In this document: in pieces, positions 29,383 to 38,117 of the stretch | Layout of the letters: each line of letters opens with the position of its first letter | How positions within the stretch are numbered: the stretch's first letter is position 1 | Source: Deltaproteobacteria bacterium | GTDB taxonomy: Bacteria > Desulfobacterota > Desulfobaccia > Desulfobaccales > 0-14-0-80-60-11 | Length of the DNA stretch: 39,634 bases | NCBI GenBank assembly: GCA_030018495.1 | Contig: JASEFS010000033.1 | Location: 1 to 39,634 of the forward strand | Direction of reading: 5' to 3' | Program-made: the position numbers and the translations under genes | The notes under the pieces: model-generated | What the model saw: the letters and a program-made list of their open reading frames with translations, nothing else | Told to the model about the DNA's origin: nothing | Database searches by the model: none

Positions 29383-30321
29383 ATGGAAAAATCGACAAAG
29401 ATTTTTGTGGCCGGCCATAACGGCCTGGTGGGTGGGGCAATAACCAGGGCTTTGAAGAAGGCCGGTTACGACAACCTGATACTCCGAACCAGGGCTGAAG
29501 TGGACTTACGGGAGCAAGCGGCAGTGGCTGCCTTTTTTGCCCAAGATCCGCCGGATTACGTCTTTCTCTCCGCGGCGAAAGTGGGCGGCATCCTGGCCAA
29601 CTCTACCTACCCGGCTGAATTTATTTATGACAACCTGATGATTCAGACCAATGTCATCCATCAGGCTTATGTGCACAAGGTTAAAAAGCTGTTGTTTCTG
29701 GGAAGTTCCTGCATTTATCCCAAGCTTTGCCCTCAGCCCATGAAGGAGGAATATCTGCTGGACGGCAAGCTGGAGCCCACCAATGAACCTTATGCGGTGG
29801 CCAAGATCGCGGGCATCAAGATGTGCCAGTCCTATAACCGGCAGTACGGCACCTGTTTCATCTCCGTGATGCCCACCAATCTTTACGGACCGGGCGACAA
29901 TTTCCACCCCCGGGATTCCCATGTCATCCCCGCCCTGATTCGCCGCTTCCACGAAGCCAAAGTCTCCGGAGCCGAAGAGGTGGTCATCTGGGGCACCGGC
30001 TCTCCCCAACGGGAATTCCTTTATGTGGACGATCTGGCGGATGCCTGCCTGTTTTTAATGGAGCACTACGATGAAGGGGAAATTATTAATGTGGGGGTGG
30101 GGAGGGATTTGACCATCGCGGCCTTGGCCCGCCTGGTCGCCGACGCGGTGGGCTTCACCGGCCGCCTGACGTTTGATCCCGGCTATCCCGACGGCACGCC
30201 GCGCAAGCTCCTGGACGTCAGCCGTCTCTCCCGGCTGGGCTGGCAGGCCAAAACGCCGCTCAAAGAAGGGTTGGCGGCAACCTACAAGTGGTTTCGCGAA
30301 AGCCTCCGGGCACAGAAATAA
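29383..30321 (+). CDS. fcl: GDP-L-fucose synthase
   Basis: Epimerises and reduces GDP-4-keto-6-deoxymannose to GDP-L-fucose with NADPH, for surface polysaccharide. The 312-residue length is normal. The short-chain dehydrogenase features are GHNGLVG (11-17), the LGSSCIYP segment with the catalytic Ser, and Y137-x3-K141 in PYAVAK. The family-specific [19 protein letters not shown] is also present. Gene order gives no help: no gmd or glycosyltransferase is next to it. It is convergent with the GAF gene, 27 bases away. Confidence 0.94.
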   Translation: MEKSTKIFVAGHNGLVGGAITRALKKAGYDNLILRTRAEVDLREQAAVAAFFAQDPPDYVFLSAAKVGGILANSTYPAEFIYDNLMIQTNVIHQAYVHKVKKLLFLGSSCIYPKLCPQPMKEEYLLDGKLEPTNEPYAVAKIAGIKMCQSYNRQYGTCFISVMPTNLYGPGDNFHPRDSHVIPALIRRFHEAKVSGAEEVVIWGTGSPQREFLYVDDLADACLFLMEHYDEGEIINVGVGRDLTIAALARLVADAVGFTGRLTFDPGYPDGTPRKLLDVSRLSRLGWQAKTPLKEGLAATYKWFRESLRAQK

Positions 30322-30348
30322 CCCATTCTTATCCTCAAATATGCCTCT

Positions 30349-31455
30349 TCAAACCTCCAGCCCAGCCGTCTCCTCCCGGTAACGGACGCATGGCGTCCAG
30401 GAACCCAGCGGCCTCTTGCAGCCCTTACAGGTGTTAAGCCCCTGGCGCTGCTTGCAGTAGCTTTTAACCACCACCTCAAACAGCTTGGCATTGCGGATGG
30501 CAAAAGCGATTTCTTCGGCGATGGTCTGGAGAAACAGCAGGTCGTCATCAGTAAAGGGGCCGTCAATTTTATTGATGATTTCGAGCACCCCGATCTTTTC
30601 TGCGCCTGCGGTCAGAGGTATGGCAATCATGTTCCGGGTGGTGAAGCCGGAATCATCATCGAATTTGCTGTAAAACCTTGGATCTGCCTGGACTTCATTA
30701 ATAACTTCCGCCTGTTGGGTCGCCAGCACTGCGCCCGCCAACCCCTGGTCCGCCGGAAAGGAAGCCGTGAGCAGGACGGGTTTGGCGGGTCCCTCGGCGC
30801 TGTAAAAGCGGAAGTTCTCCTTGGCGAAATCCAGGAGCAGCACCGACGCGGCTTCGGCCGCCACTCTATCCATGCAGAAATAAAGAACCGCCTCCAGGAC
30901 ATCGCGCAAATCCAGGGCTTGGGCAATCATGGTGCTGACACTGAGATAGGCGTTCAGGTTGTTAATCTGTTTTTCACAATCCAGGCGCTCCAGCAGGTTA
31001 TTCAAAGCGTGGCCGAGCAGGGCCAGGACCTGCAGCAGCATCGCCTCCTGGGCGCTGCGGGAGGCTTCATTTTGGGCCAGGCCCAAAAAGCCACAAGGCC
31101 TTTCCTGCCGTTTGATGGGGTAGAGAATAAACTGCGGCAGAAGGCCCTGGCCGGGAGGCAAAGGGCCGGCAGGCAGGTCGGTTTGGGCCAGCAGCTTGAA
31201 TTGCGCCTCGCAGGCCGATTTGTCAGGCAGTGCGGTATCCGTCAGGAGACCGGCATGGAATAAGCAACTTGAGGCGGGGCGCTCGTCGCTCACATAGAGG
31301 AGGGCGGCCGGAGCCTCTGTCAGCCTGAGCACCGTCTTAAGGAAGATATCCGCCAATTCGGCGATATCCCGGCAATAGAGAGCCGCCTCCGCCAGGCTCA
31401 GCAGATGATGCGCGTTATCCGCCGCGGGATGGTTTTCGGGACGGGAAGCATCCAT
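30349..31455 (-). CDS. GAF-domain sensor-like protein with cysteine tail
   Basis: The protein has 368 residues. The N-terminal half (about 20-160) looks like a degenerate GAF domain, then a helix (LLERLDCEKQINNLNAYL), then a clear GAF domain (about 185-330, with FPADQGLAGAVL and NMIAIPL). The last 30 residues hold five cysteines (YC, CKGC and TPC), which may form a zinc site. There is no kinase, cyclase or DNA-binding output, so it must act through a partner or as a sensor adaptor. The ATG at 31455 is chosen (AAGG upstream) over a TTG 21 codons earlier. Confidence 0.75.
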   Translation of the reverse strand: MDASRPENHPAADNAHHLLSLAEAALYCRDIAELADIFLKTVLRLTEAPAALLYVSDERPASSCLFHAGLLTDTALPDKSACEAQFKLLAQTDLPAGPLPPGQGLLPQFILYPIKRQERPCGFLGLAQNEASRSAQEAMLLQVLALLGHALNNLLERLDCEKQINNLNAYLSVSTMIAQALDLRDVLEAVLYFCMDRVAAEAASVLLLDFAKENFRFYSAEGPAKPVLLTASFPADQGLAGAVLATQQAEVINEVQADPRFYSKFDDDSGFTTRNMIAIPLTAGAEKIGVLEIINKIDGPFTDDDLLFLQTIAEEIAFAIRNAKLFEVVVKSYCKQRQGLNTCKGCKRPLGSWTPCVRYREETAGLEV

Positions 31456-31509
31456 GATGGCCTTCTGCCCAAGGATGGGGCTTATATGGCACTTTCTGCT
31501 GCCGCTGAG

Positions 31510-31562
31510 GCCCGGCAAAAATTATCAAAGCCCGATGCACCTAATTAAGGTTGCCGGGCTTT
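31510..31562 (-). terminator. Structured element between the HD and GAF genes
   Basis: On the minus strand, AAAGCCCG pairs with CGGGCTTT (31555-31562 with 31527-31534), followed by GATAATTTTT, which resembles a terminator for the HD gene. The same 5' arm can instead pair further on as GCCCGGCAA with TTGCCGGGC (31551-31559 with 31510-31518), giving two mutually exclusive hairpins. Confidence 0.5.
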
Positions 31563-31663
31563 AGGAATTGTTTTTATCATGGCTCCCTCCAATCACGCGG
31601 GGACGCCTGCGGGAGTAATTAATTATCGCGGCAAGCTGCTGCTTGTTCAAGCAAATAGATTTC

Positions 31664-32599
31664 TCATTGAACCGTCGCGGGGGAATCTCCTTTTTCTTTC
31701 CTCAGGATTCTGAACATCATAGCGCGGCGCAGGTACCTGCGATAATCATCGGGATGGTTTTCGATAATGTATTTTAAATAAAAGATATGGATTTCCACTG
31801 CCTCGCTTACCAGATCTCGATCGATGCCCCATCTGACCCGGAAGTGATCTCGCAGGAAGCGCCGCATGTCGCCCAGGTCTTTGGCCAACCTTGTCTTGGT
31901 GAACTCCCAGAAATCAGGGGTTTTTTGCAGCAGTTCGAACTCATCCCGGTAGCCCGGCACCTGGCCCTCTTTAAATTCTTGATATAGGGCCGGAAGCTTT
32001 TCCAGGTAGTTCAAATTGGCCATCTGCCCCAGCAAGTCCGCGGTTCCCAGAATTTTGCCCATGATCTCGTTTTCCAAAGATTGGAAATGGATTTTGTCGA
32101 TCCTGACGTTGAGACCGGTGCACTGGAGGCAGGCCTCGCAAAAATGAAAATCATCCTCCGGATAATTCCGGCGGGCGAAATACCCCTTCATAAAGTCAAT
32201 GCTGCGCTCAATGTGAAGCAAGCTGTATTTCGCCCCGGTACCGCGTTTGTCCTTTTTTGTCTGAATATAGCCGCTGTCGTGCATGAGCGCGGCAACGATT
32301 CCCAAGGTGATGGCCCGCTCGGAAAAAGGGATGCCATTGATCCGTGCCCCGTGCATGAGCCTGACCATTTGCAGGAGGCAGTCCTCGGTGTGGGACAGAT
32401 CGTGATAGCCGGTGCTGCATTTGCGGTAACCGGGATAGGTGCCGTTAAAAAGGCGGACGATATCCTGATACACCGCCTTGATCCGGGAGAAATCAAAACG
32501 GGGAGCTATTAATAAAACAATCCTTTTGACTTCCGGAAACAGATGGCGGGGCCTGACGAGCTTGGCATGATGGTCCAGATTAAGGAAGAATAAGTCCAT
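31664..32599 (-). CDS. HD-domain metal-dependent phosphohydrolase
   Basis: The protein has 311 residues. Metal ligands of the HD fold are visible: H66 in GYHDLSH, H107-D108 in LMHDSG, and D188 in GTADLL. Such proteins hydrolyse nucleotides or signalling phosphoesters. There is no GYP motif, so a cyclic-di-GMP phosphodiesterase of the HD-GYP type is not supported. The neighbouring GAF protein might be a regulatory partner, but the hairpin between the genes argues for separate transcripts. The substrate is unknown. Confidence 0.82.
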   Translation of the reverse strand: MDLFFLNLDHHAKLVRPRHLFPEVKRIVLLIAPRFDFSRIKAVYQDIVRLFNGTYPGYRKCSTGYHDLSHTEDCLLQMVRLMHGARINGIPFSERAITLGIVAALMHDSGYIQTKKDKRGTGAKYSLLHIERSIDFMKGYFARRNYPEDDFHFCEACLQCTGLNVRIDKIHFQSLENEIMGKILGTADLLGQMANLNYLEKLPALYQEFKEGQVPGYRDEFELLQKTPDFWEFTKTRLAKDLGDMRRFLRDHFRVRWGIDRDLVSEAVEIHIFYLKYIIENHPDDYRRYLRRAMMFRILRKEKGDSPATVQ

Positions 32600-32740
32600 A
32601 CCCGCCTGGGCTAAGGTTATCCGGGCGCGTTCAAGGCAAGAGACTCAAGAAAAAAACTACATCTTTAAATGTGCGGCAAAACCCGCTGCAAAGTCAATAA
32701 ATTTTATCAGTCCGGATAATTCACCAAGGACCGGAGACTC

Positions 32741-32766
32741 GGTGGCACAGGCTTTCCAGCCTGTGC
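32741..32766. repeat. REP-like hairpin, copy 2
   Basis: Same element as at 3840, here with perfect arms GCACAGGCT and AGCCTGTGC around TTCC. It lies in the 317-base gap 32600-32916, which otherwise shows only AT-rich sequence with a run of nine A. Confidence 0.8.
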
Positions 32767-32916
32767 AAAAAAAAACACTCTGCTTTTCGGAAATTTCCGT
32801 TTTAATCATATATTTCGATGCGTTGCCGCATATTTTGAAAAGCTCATGAATAAAGCGGGTTAGATGGTTTGATCCGTTTTATGGGAAAAAAGGTTCAACT
32901 TCATTAAACTCTGGGG

Positions 32917-33867
32917 TTACAAGCACACGATCCCCACCGTAGACCGGGTGCTGCGATGTACCACCTCGCTGGCAACGCTGCCGATGAGGAGGTCTGCAAC
33001 GACGGACCTGCCCTTGTGCCCCATAAGGATGAGGGCGACACCGTGTTCCCGGCCATAATCGGCGATAGCGTCAGCCGGTCTGCCGTAAAGGAGCTTTTCT
33101 TGCATAGGCCCTCCGAACCCGGCCTGCTGAAGCAATTCCCGGCTTTGAGCCAAAATGGCCTCGCCTTCCTCTACCAGTCGATGCGCTCCGGTTTCCATCA
33201 CCATGGTGAGCAATGCCAGATCGATGACGTGCAGAAGCGTCATCTCAACCTGATGTTCTCCGAAGGCCCGGGTCAGGAGCGCGGCCTGCCGCACCGCGGC
33301 CAGGCTCGGCTCGGAGCCGTCCACGGGAAGGAGCATCGGGGTTATGGGGCAATCGGGATTAATTTGCCCCTCGCTGCCCGCCACAAAAATGGTCACGCCG
33401 CGGGCCCGAAGCAGAACCGTGCGGGTCACGCCGCCCAACAGCAGTTCCTTCACCGGCGACAAGCCTCGCCGGCCCATGATAATGCCGTTAAAGCCCTCGG
33501 CCGCCGCCAGTTTGACAATCTCTTCGCCGGGTCGGCCTTCGGCGAAGCGCGTTTCCACGGGAATAGCCACCCCTTGCTCTTGAAGAAAAGTTTTGGCCTC
33601 CTGAAGCTGCGGGGTTATTTCCTGTTCGAGGTAATGCTGGCGCACCCGCTGCCAAGCCTCCACCTGGTCCATGCGGGTGACCCGCAGGTCCACATTTTGG
33701 ATGTGCCGCGCCAGGTAGCCGCCGCCGATGACGCGCAAAACGGTTATATGCTTCACCAGCCGGTCGCGCCGGGCCAAAGCGGCGCCGAACTGCAGCGCCT
33801 GCCTGGCATGGGAGCTGCCGTCGTAGGGGATCAGGACTTTTCCGAAAGCTTGTGCGGCCTCTGTCAT
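32917..33867 (-). CDS. Tandem universal stress protein (UspA)
   Basis: The protein has 316 residues, built of two UspA domains. Each begins with a VLIPYDGSSHARQAL- or MLLPVDGSEPSLAAV-type strand-helix and ends with an ATP-binding loop: GRRGLSPVKELLLGGVT (from about 132) and GHKGRSVVADLLIGS near the C-terminus. It probably binds ATP and acts in stress or starvation survival. The ATG at 33867 has GAGGAC upstream; 42 further in-frame codons before it do not look like UspA. Confidence 0.92.
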   Translation of the reverse strand: MTEAAQAFGKVLIPYDGSSHARQALQFGAALARRDRLVKHITVLRVIGGGYLARHIQNVDLRVTRMDQVEAWQRVRQHYLEQEITPQLQEAKTFLQEQGVAIPVETRFAEGRPGEEIVKLAAAEGFNGIIMGRRGLSPVKELLLGGVTRTVLLRARGVTIFVAGSEGQINPDCPITPMLLPVDGSEPSLAAVRQAALLTRAFGEHQVEMTLLHVIDLALLTMVMETGAHRLVEEGEAILAQSRELLQQAGFGGPMQEKLLYGRPADAIADYGREHGVALILMGHKGRSVVADLLIGSVASEVVHRSTRSTVGIVCL

Positions 33868-34027
33868 AATGTCCTCAATTCCAAGAATAAAATTTGTAAA
33901 TACCGGCAAAAGGTTCGAGCCGTGCATCACTTCCTGGATGTGATTATTATAATTTACAACGGAAAATGCCGGAATAAAAGCGGCCGGAAGCAATAAGCAA
34001 AAACGAATTTTTCAAGGGAGAAGCCGC

Positions 34028-35422
<1,395 letters not shown>

Positions 35423-35506
35423 GAGATGGGTCCGCCGCCGGCCGCCGGAATTTGTGGCCCGGCACCGCCAGCCGAAAGAAAAAGGTTGATTACGGGAGGG
35501 GAAGCT

Positions 35507-35689
35507 CTATCTGTGCAGCCGCCAGACCAGCAACACCAGGGCTAGCAAAACCAGGAGCGCGACGAGGGGATGTTTCAGCACGGCCAGGCCCAGCCATTTC
35601 ACCAGGCGCCCGAATGGTTCGAGCAGTTCTTCGACCCAGCCTTCGGCCTCGGATTTGGGGACGATCATGCGGGCTTTGACTTCGAGCAT
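35507..35689 (-). CDS. Small membrane protein, 60 residues
   Basis: Not a family I recognise. The N-terminal half is charged (EVKARMIVPKSEAEGWVEEL) and the C-terminal half is one clear transmembrane segment (PLVALLVLLALVLLVW) ending in basic residues. It would be anchored by its C-terminus. The ATG at 35689 has only a weak AAGG site. It stands alone, facing fumC. Confidence 0.55.
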   Translation of the reverse strand: MLEVKARMIVPKSEAEGWVEELLEPFGRLVKWLGLAVLKHPLVALLVLLALVLLVWRLHR

Positions 35690-35860
35690 GCTGCGGCCTT
35701 ACTGAAATTAATGAATACCACGAATTTATGACAAGTGTCCGTCTGTTGGCAAGGAAAATTGGCAGACTATCGCCGGAAGGCAGAAGGCCGGTCAATGCGG
35801 GACAAAGGTCTGGATGTCCCGTCAACAAGGATGGGCTTATGAAATTTGCAGAGAAGCGGC

Positions 35861-35888
35861 AAGAGCGGGCCCGAACAGTCCCGCTCTT
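35861..35888 (-). terminator. Hairpin after the ferredoxin gene
   Basis: The perfect 9-base arms AAGAGCGGG and CCCGCTCTT enclose a 10-base loop, 17 bases past the ferredoxin stop. There is little T after it, so it may be a weak terminator or a 3' stabiliser. Confidence 0.5.
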
Positions 35889-35905
35889 CCCGACTTATGA
35901 CAATA

Positions 35906-36118
35906 TCAGGCGGCCTTCTGGCTAAGCTGCTTTTTAACCTTTTGCGGCTTGATCATTTTTTGGCCGAAAGTCATGCAAGCCGTGCTGCAGGAGCCGCAGG
36001 AAATGCACTTGCCGGAGTCGATGGAAACCCCGCCGTTGTTGCTGACGATAGCCCGTACGGCGCAAACGTGCACGGCATAACAATCTTTGCAGTTTTGGGG
36101 ACAAACAACACTTTGCAT
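35906..36118 (-). CDS. Small two-cluster ferredoxin
   Basis: The protein has 70 residues. The second cluster motif is standard (C38, C41, C44, C48, in CISCGSCSTAC). The first is unusual: C6-x3-C10-x2-C13-x5-C19 instead of CxxCxxCxxxC. It starts 14 bases after the stop of the glutamate-synthase-like gene, so it is probably that enzyme's own electron donor. The ATG at 36118 is preferred, eight bases after AAGGAG; an ATG two codons earlier lies too close to that site. The C-terminus is Lys/Gln-rich. Confidence 0.88.
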   Translation of the reverse strand: MQSVVCPQNCKDCYAVHVCAVRAIVSNNGGVSIDSGKCISCGSCSTACMTFGQKMIKPQKVKKQLSQKAA

Positions 36119-36132
36119 CTTCATTACTCCTT

Positions 36133-37698
36133 TTAACCCAGGATTTTTTCCACTTCTTCGCGGTCCGAATCCATGACGTACGGGATGCCGGAAATTTCGG
36201 CGGCATCCCGGGTCAGGGCCACCAGGTCGTTGCGGTCGATATATTTGATGGCGAACTTTCGGGCTCCGGCCATAAGCTGCTGCAGGCCCTGCTTCAGGCG
36301 GTCGATATAGGAATACAGACCGATGGCGCCGGCCGGCAGCTTGGCGAAGTCTTTCCCGTATTTTTCCTTGAGTTGAGAACCCACCGCGAAGAGACGTTCA
36401 TAGCCTTCCGCCAGGTCGCCGCCCTCCAGTTCCACCTTCTCCTGCATGAGTCTGCCGTGGGTCTTGCCCACCATGGCCGCGGTCATGATGGCCCGGCCCA
36501 GGCAGACGGCCTTCACGTAAGGAGCCGCCAGGGCGATGGCCTTAAAGATGTGGTCTTCCATGGACATGCCGCCGGCAATGGCTATGGGCGGGATGTAGGC
36601 ACCCTTGGCCTTCAGGCGCTCGCACATCTGATAGGTGAGGCATTCCAGGTGCACCGTGGGGATGCCCCACTCATTCATCATGCGCCAGGGGCTCATGCCG
36701 GTGCCGCCGCCGGCGCCGTCGATGGTAAGCATATCGATCTTGGCTTCGGAGGAAAATTTAAGAGCCCGGGCCAGGTCCGCAGGCCGGTAGGCACCGGTTT
36801 TCAGAGTGACATACTTGGCTCCCAGCTTGCGCAGGCGCTCCACTTCTTTGTAGAAGCCCTCCTCCGTCACCATGCCCAGGCGGGAATGGCGCTCGAATTC
36901 ACTGATGCCGCCCATTCTGAAAGCTTCCTGAGCGGCCTTGTCCCGAGGATCGGGGAGCACGATATAGTTCCGCTCCTTGAGCTGCAGGGCTCGTTCCAGG
37001 GTCTTGAGTTTGACTTCGCCGCCGATGTCCTTGGCTCCCTGGCCCCACTTGAGTTCCAGGATTTCCACACCATGCTTTTCGACGACGTACTCCATGGCCC
37101 CCAGGCGGGTGTCCTCGACGTTGGCCTGGACGATAATGCCGCCGTCGCCGTTATACCACTGCTTGAAAGAGTTAATCCGGCGGTCCATTTCCGGGGACTT
37201 CACCACCCGGCCCTTTTTCAGCTCCAGTTGGGGGTCCATGCCGCAGACGTTTTCGCCCACAATGACGATGATGCCGGAAATCGCGGCGCCCACCGCCATC
37301 TCTTCCCAGTTGATGCGGGCGATGTCAGTAGAGCCCACCGCGCCGGTGAACACCGGGAAGGCCAGCTTGATGCTGCCGTCCGCGCCCACCGCGGTGGTGC
37401 AGTCAACGGTCGGGAAGGTGGCTTTGTCCGAGTCCGCGGCCGTGCCGATGGCACCCACGCAGGTGCCCTGAATATTGAAATGGGAAAAGTCAGCCGGATA
37501 GTCCTTTTCCGCACCTGCGGTGATTTTGCCGAAGGGCTGGGGGTAGATCATTTCCCGGCCCTTCAACGCGGAGCGGCCGATTTCGCAAGGGCCTTCACAG
37601 CCATCCAGACAGGTTACGCAAATTCCCGAAACAGGCGCCGGGGCCACGCGGTTGGAACTGATGGTCGCGGCGCTGCGATTAGGTTTGCTCAGGGACAT
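36133..37698 (-). CDS. FMN-binding glutamate synthase family protein (archaeal type)
   Basis: The protein has 521 residues and is the FMN/synthase core of GOGAT, made as a stand-alone subunit. An N-terminal cysteine motif (C27, C30, C34, C38) is likely a [4Fe-4S] site. The central barrel carries GAGGGTGMSPWRMMNEWGIP and IAIAGGMSMEDH, typical of the Glu_synthase domain. The glutaminase domain of full GltB is missing, so ammonia must come from a separate protein or from solution. With the ferredoxin gene behind it and glnA in front, a ferredoxin-dependent GS-GOGAT path is likely. Some relatives act on other substrates, so the activity is inferred. AAAGGAG precedes the ATG. Confidence 0.88.
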   Translation of the reverse strand: MSLSKPNRSAATISSNRVAPAPVSGICVTCLDGCEGPCEIGRSALKGREMIYPQPFGKITAGAEKDYPADFSHFNIQGTCVGAIGTAADSDKATFPTVDCTTAVGADGSIKLAFPVFTGAVGSTDIARINWEEMAVGAAISGIIVIVGENVCGMDPQLELKKGRVVKSPEMDRRINSFKQWYNGDGGIIVQANVEDTRLGAMEYVVEKHGVEILELKWGQGAKDIGGEVKLKTLERALQLKERNYIVLPDPRDKAAQEAFRMGGISEFERHSRLGMVTEEGFYKEVERLRKLGAKYVTLKTGAYRPADLARALKFSSEAKIDMLTIDGAGGGTGMSPWRMMNEWGIPTVHLECLTYQMCERLKAKGAYIPPIAIAGGMSMEDHIFKAIALAAPYVKAVCLGRAIMTAAMVGKTHGRLMQEKVELEGGDLAEGYERLFAVGSQLKEKYGKDFAKLPAGAIGLYSYIDRLKQGLQQLMAGARKFAIKYIDRNDLVALTRDAAEISGIPYVMDSDREEVEKILG

Positions 37699-37780
37699 GC
37701 ATTCCTCTCCTTTATGCAGGTTTATCCGAATTCATGATTGCTTTTTGACAAAAATGAACAGATGACATCTTAATTGAAAA

Positions 37781-37796
37781 TGCAAGAGGCGAGCCA
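37781..37796 (-). promoter_or_regulatory. Sigma-54 promoter of the glutamate synthase-ferredoxin genes
   Basis: On the minus strand it reads TGGCTCG-CCTC-TTGCA, close to the consensus TGGCACG-N4-TTGCA with GG and GC ten bases apart. It lies about 85 bases before the ATG, within AT-rich DNA, and fits nitrogen control. Confidence 0.78.
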
Positions 37797-37959
37797 GTTG
37801 TTTATATTGAGATATTGCTTTTAAAAACAACAGCTTAGGAATAATTTGGCGGGAAACGCAGCTTAAAAATATTACATACTTGTTAGTTTCACTAAACTTT
37901 TTATGCAAATTTGTATAAGTACCACTAAATTTTTGGAGGAAATTTAATTTTCAGTTAAG

Positions 37960-38117
37960 CGGTGGAATCAGGCGCCCTTTGCCGGAGGCGGGGCTGTCCC
38001 TGCCTCCTGCCAGAATTTAGGACCTCCGGCACGTAGACCGAACCACAGGGGGAAGAGATATCATTTTGCGGATATTCGGTCGGGGAGCCCAGCGCCGCAG
38101 GGCTCCCCGAATTTTTT
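37960..38117 (+). ncRNA. Candidate structured RNA between glnA and the glutamate synthase gene
   Basis: Three hairpins follow each other on the plus strand: TGCCGGAGG/CCTCCGGCA (37980-37988 with 38023-38031), GACCGAA/TTCGGTC (38036-38042 with 38075-38081), and a terminator-type hairpin at 38081-38109 followed by six T. Only the plus strand has the T-run, so a plus-strand transcript ending against the 3' end of glnA is suggested. No known RNA family is recognised. The 5' end is a guess; AT-rich sequence before it could hold a promoter. Confidence 0.4.
38081..38117 (+). terminator. Intrinsic terminator, plus strand
   Basis: The 10-base arms CGGGGAGCCC and GGGCTCCCCG enclose a 9-base loop; GAATTTTTT follows. 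The T-run overlaps the glnA stop codon on the other strand. Confidence 0.7.

Noticed and set aside
31510-31640. SAM-I riboswitch: the minus strand holds GGAGGGA and later CCCGGCAACC with GGTGC, as in the S-box core
   Set aside because: The spacing between the two blocks is about twice normal, the closing P1 stem is not found, and the downstream GAF gene has no methionine link. Likely a chance match on a terminator hairpin.
37700-38115. 6S RNA or signal recognition RNA
   Set aside because: The conserved GGUCAGG/CCGGAAGGAAGCAGCC core of SRP RNA is absent, and I cannot see the long rod with a central bubble of 6S RNA.
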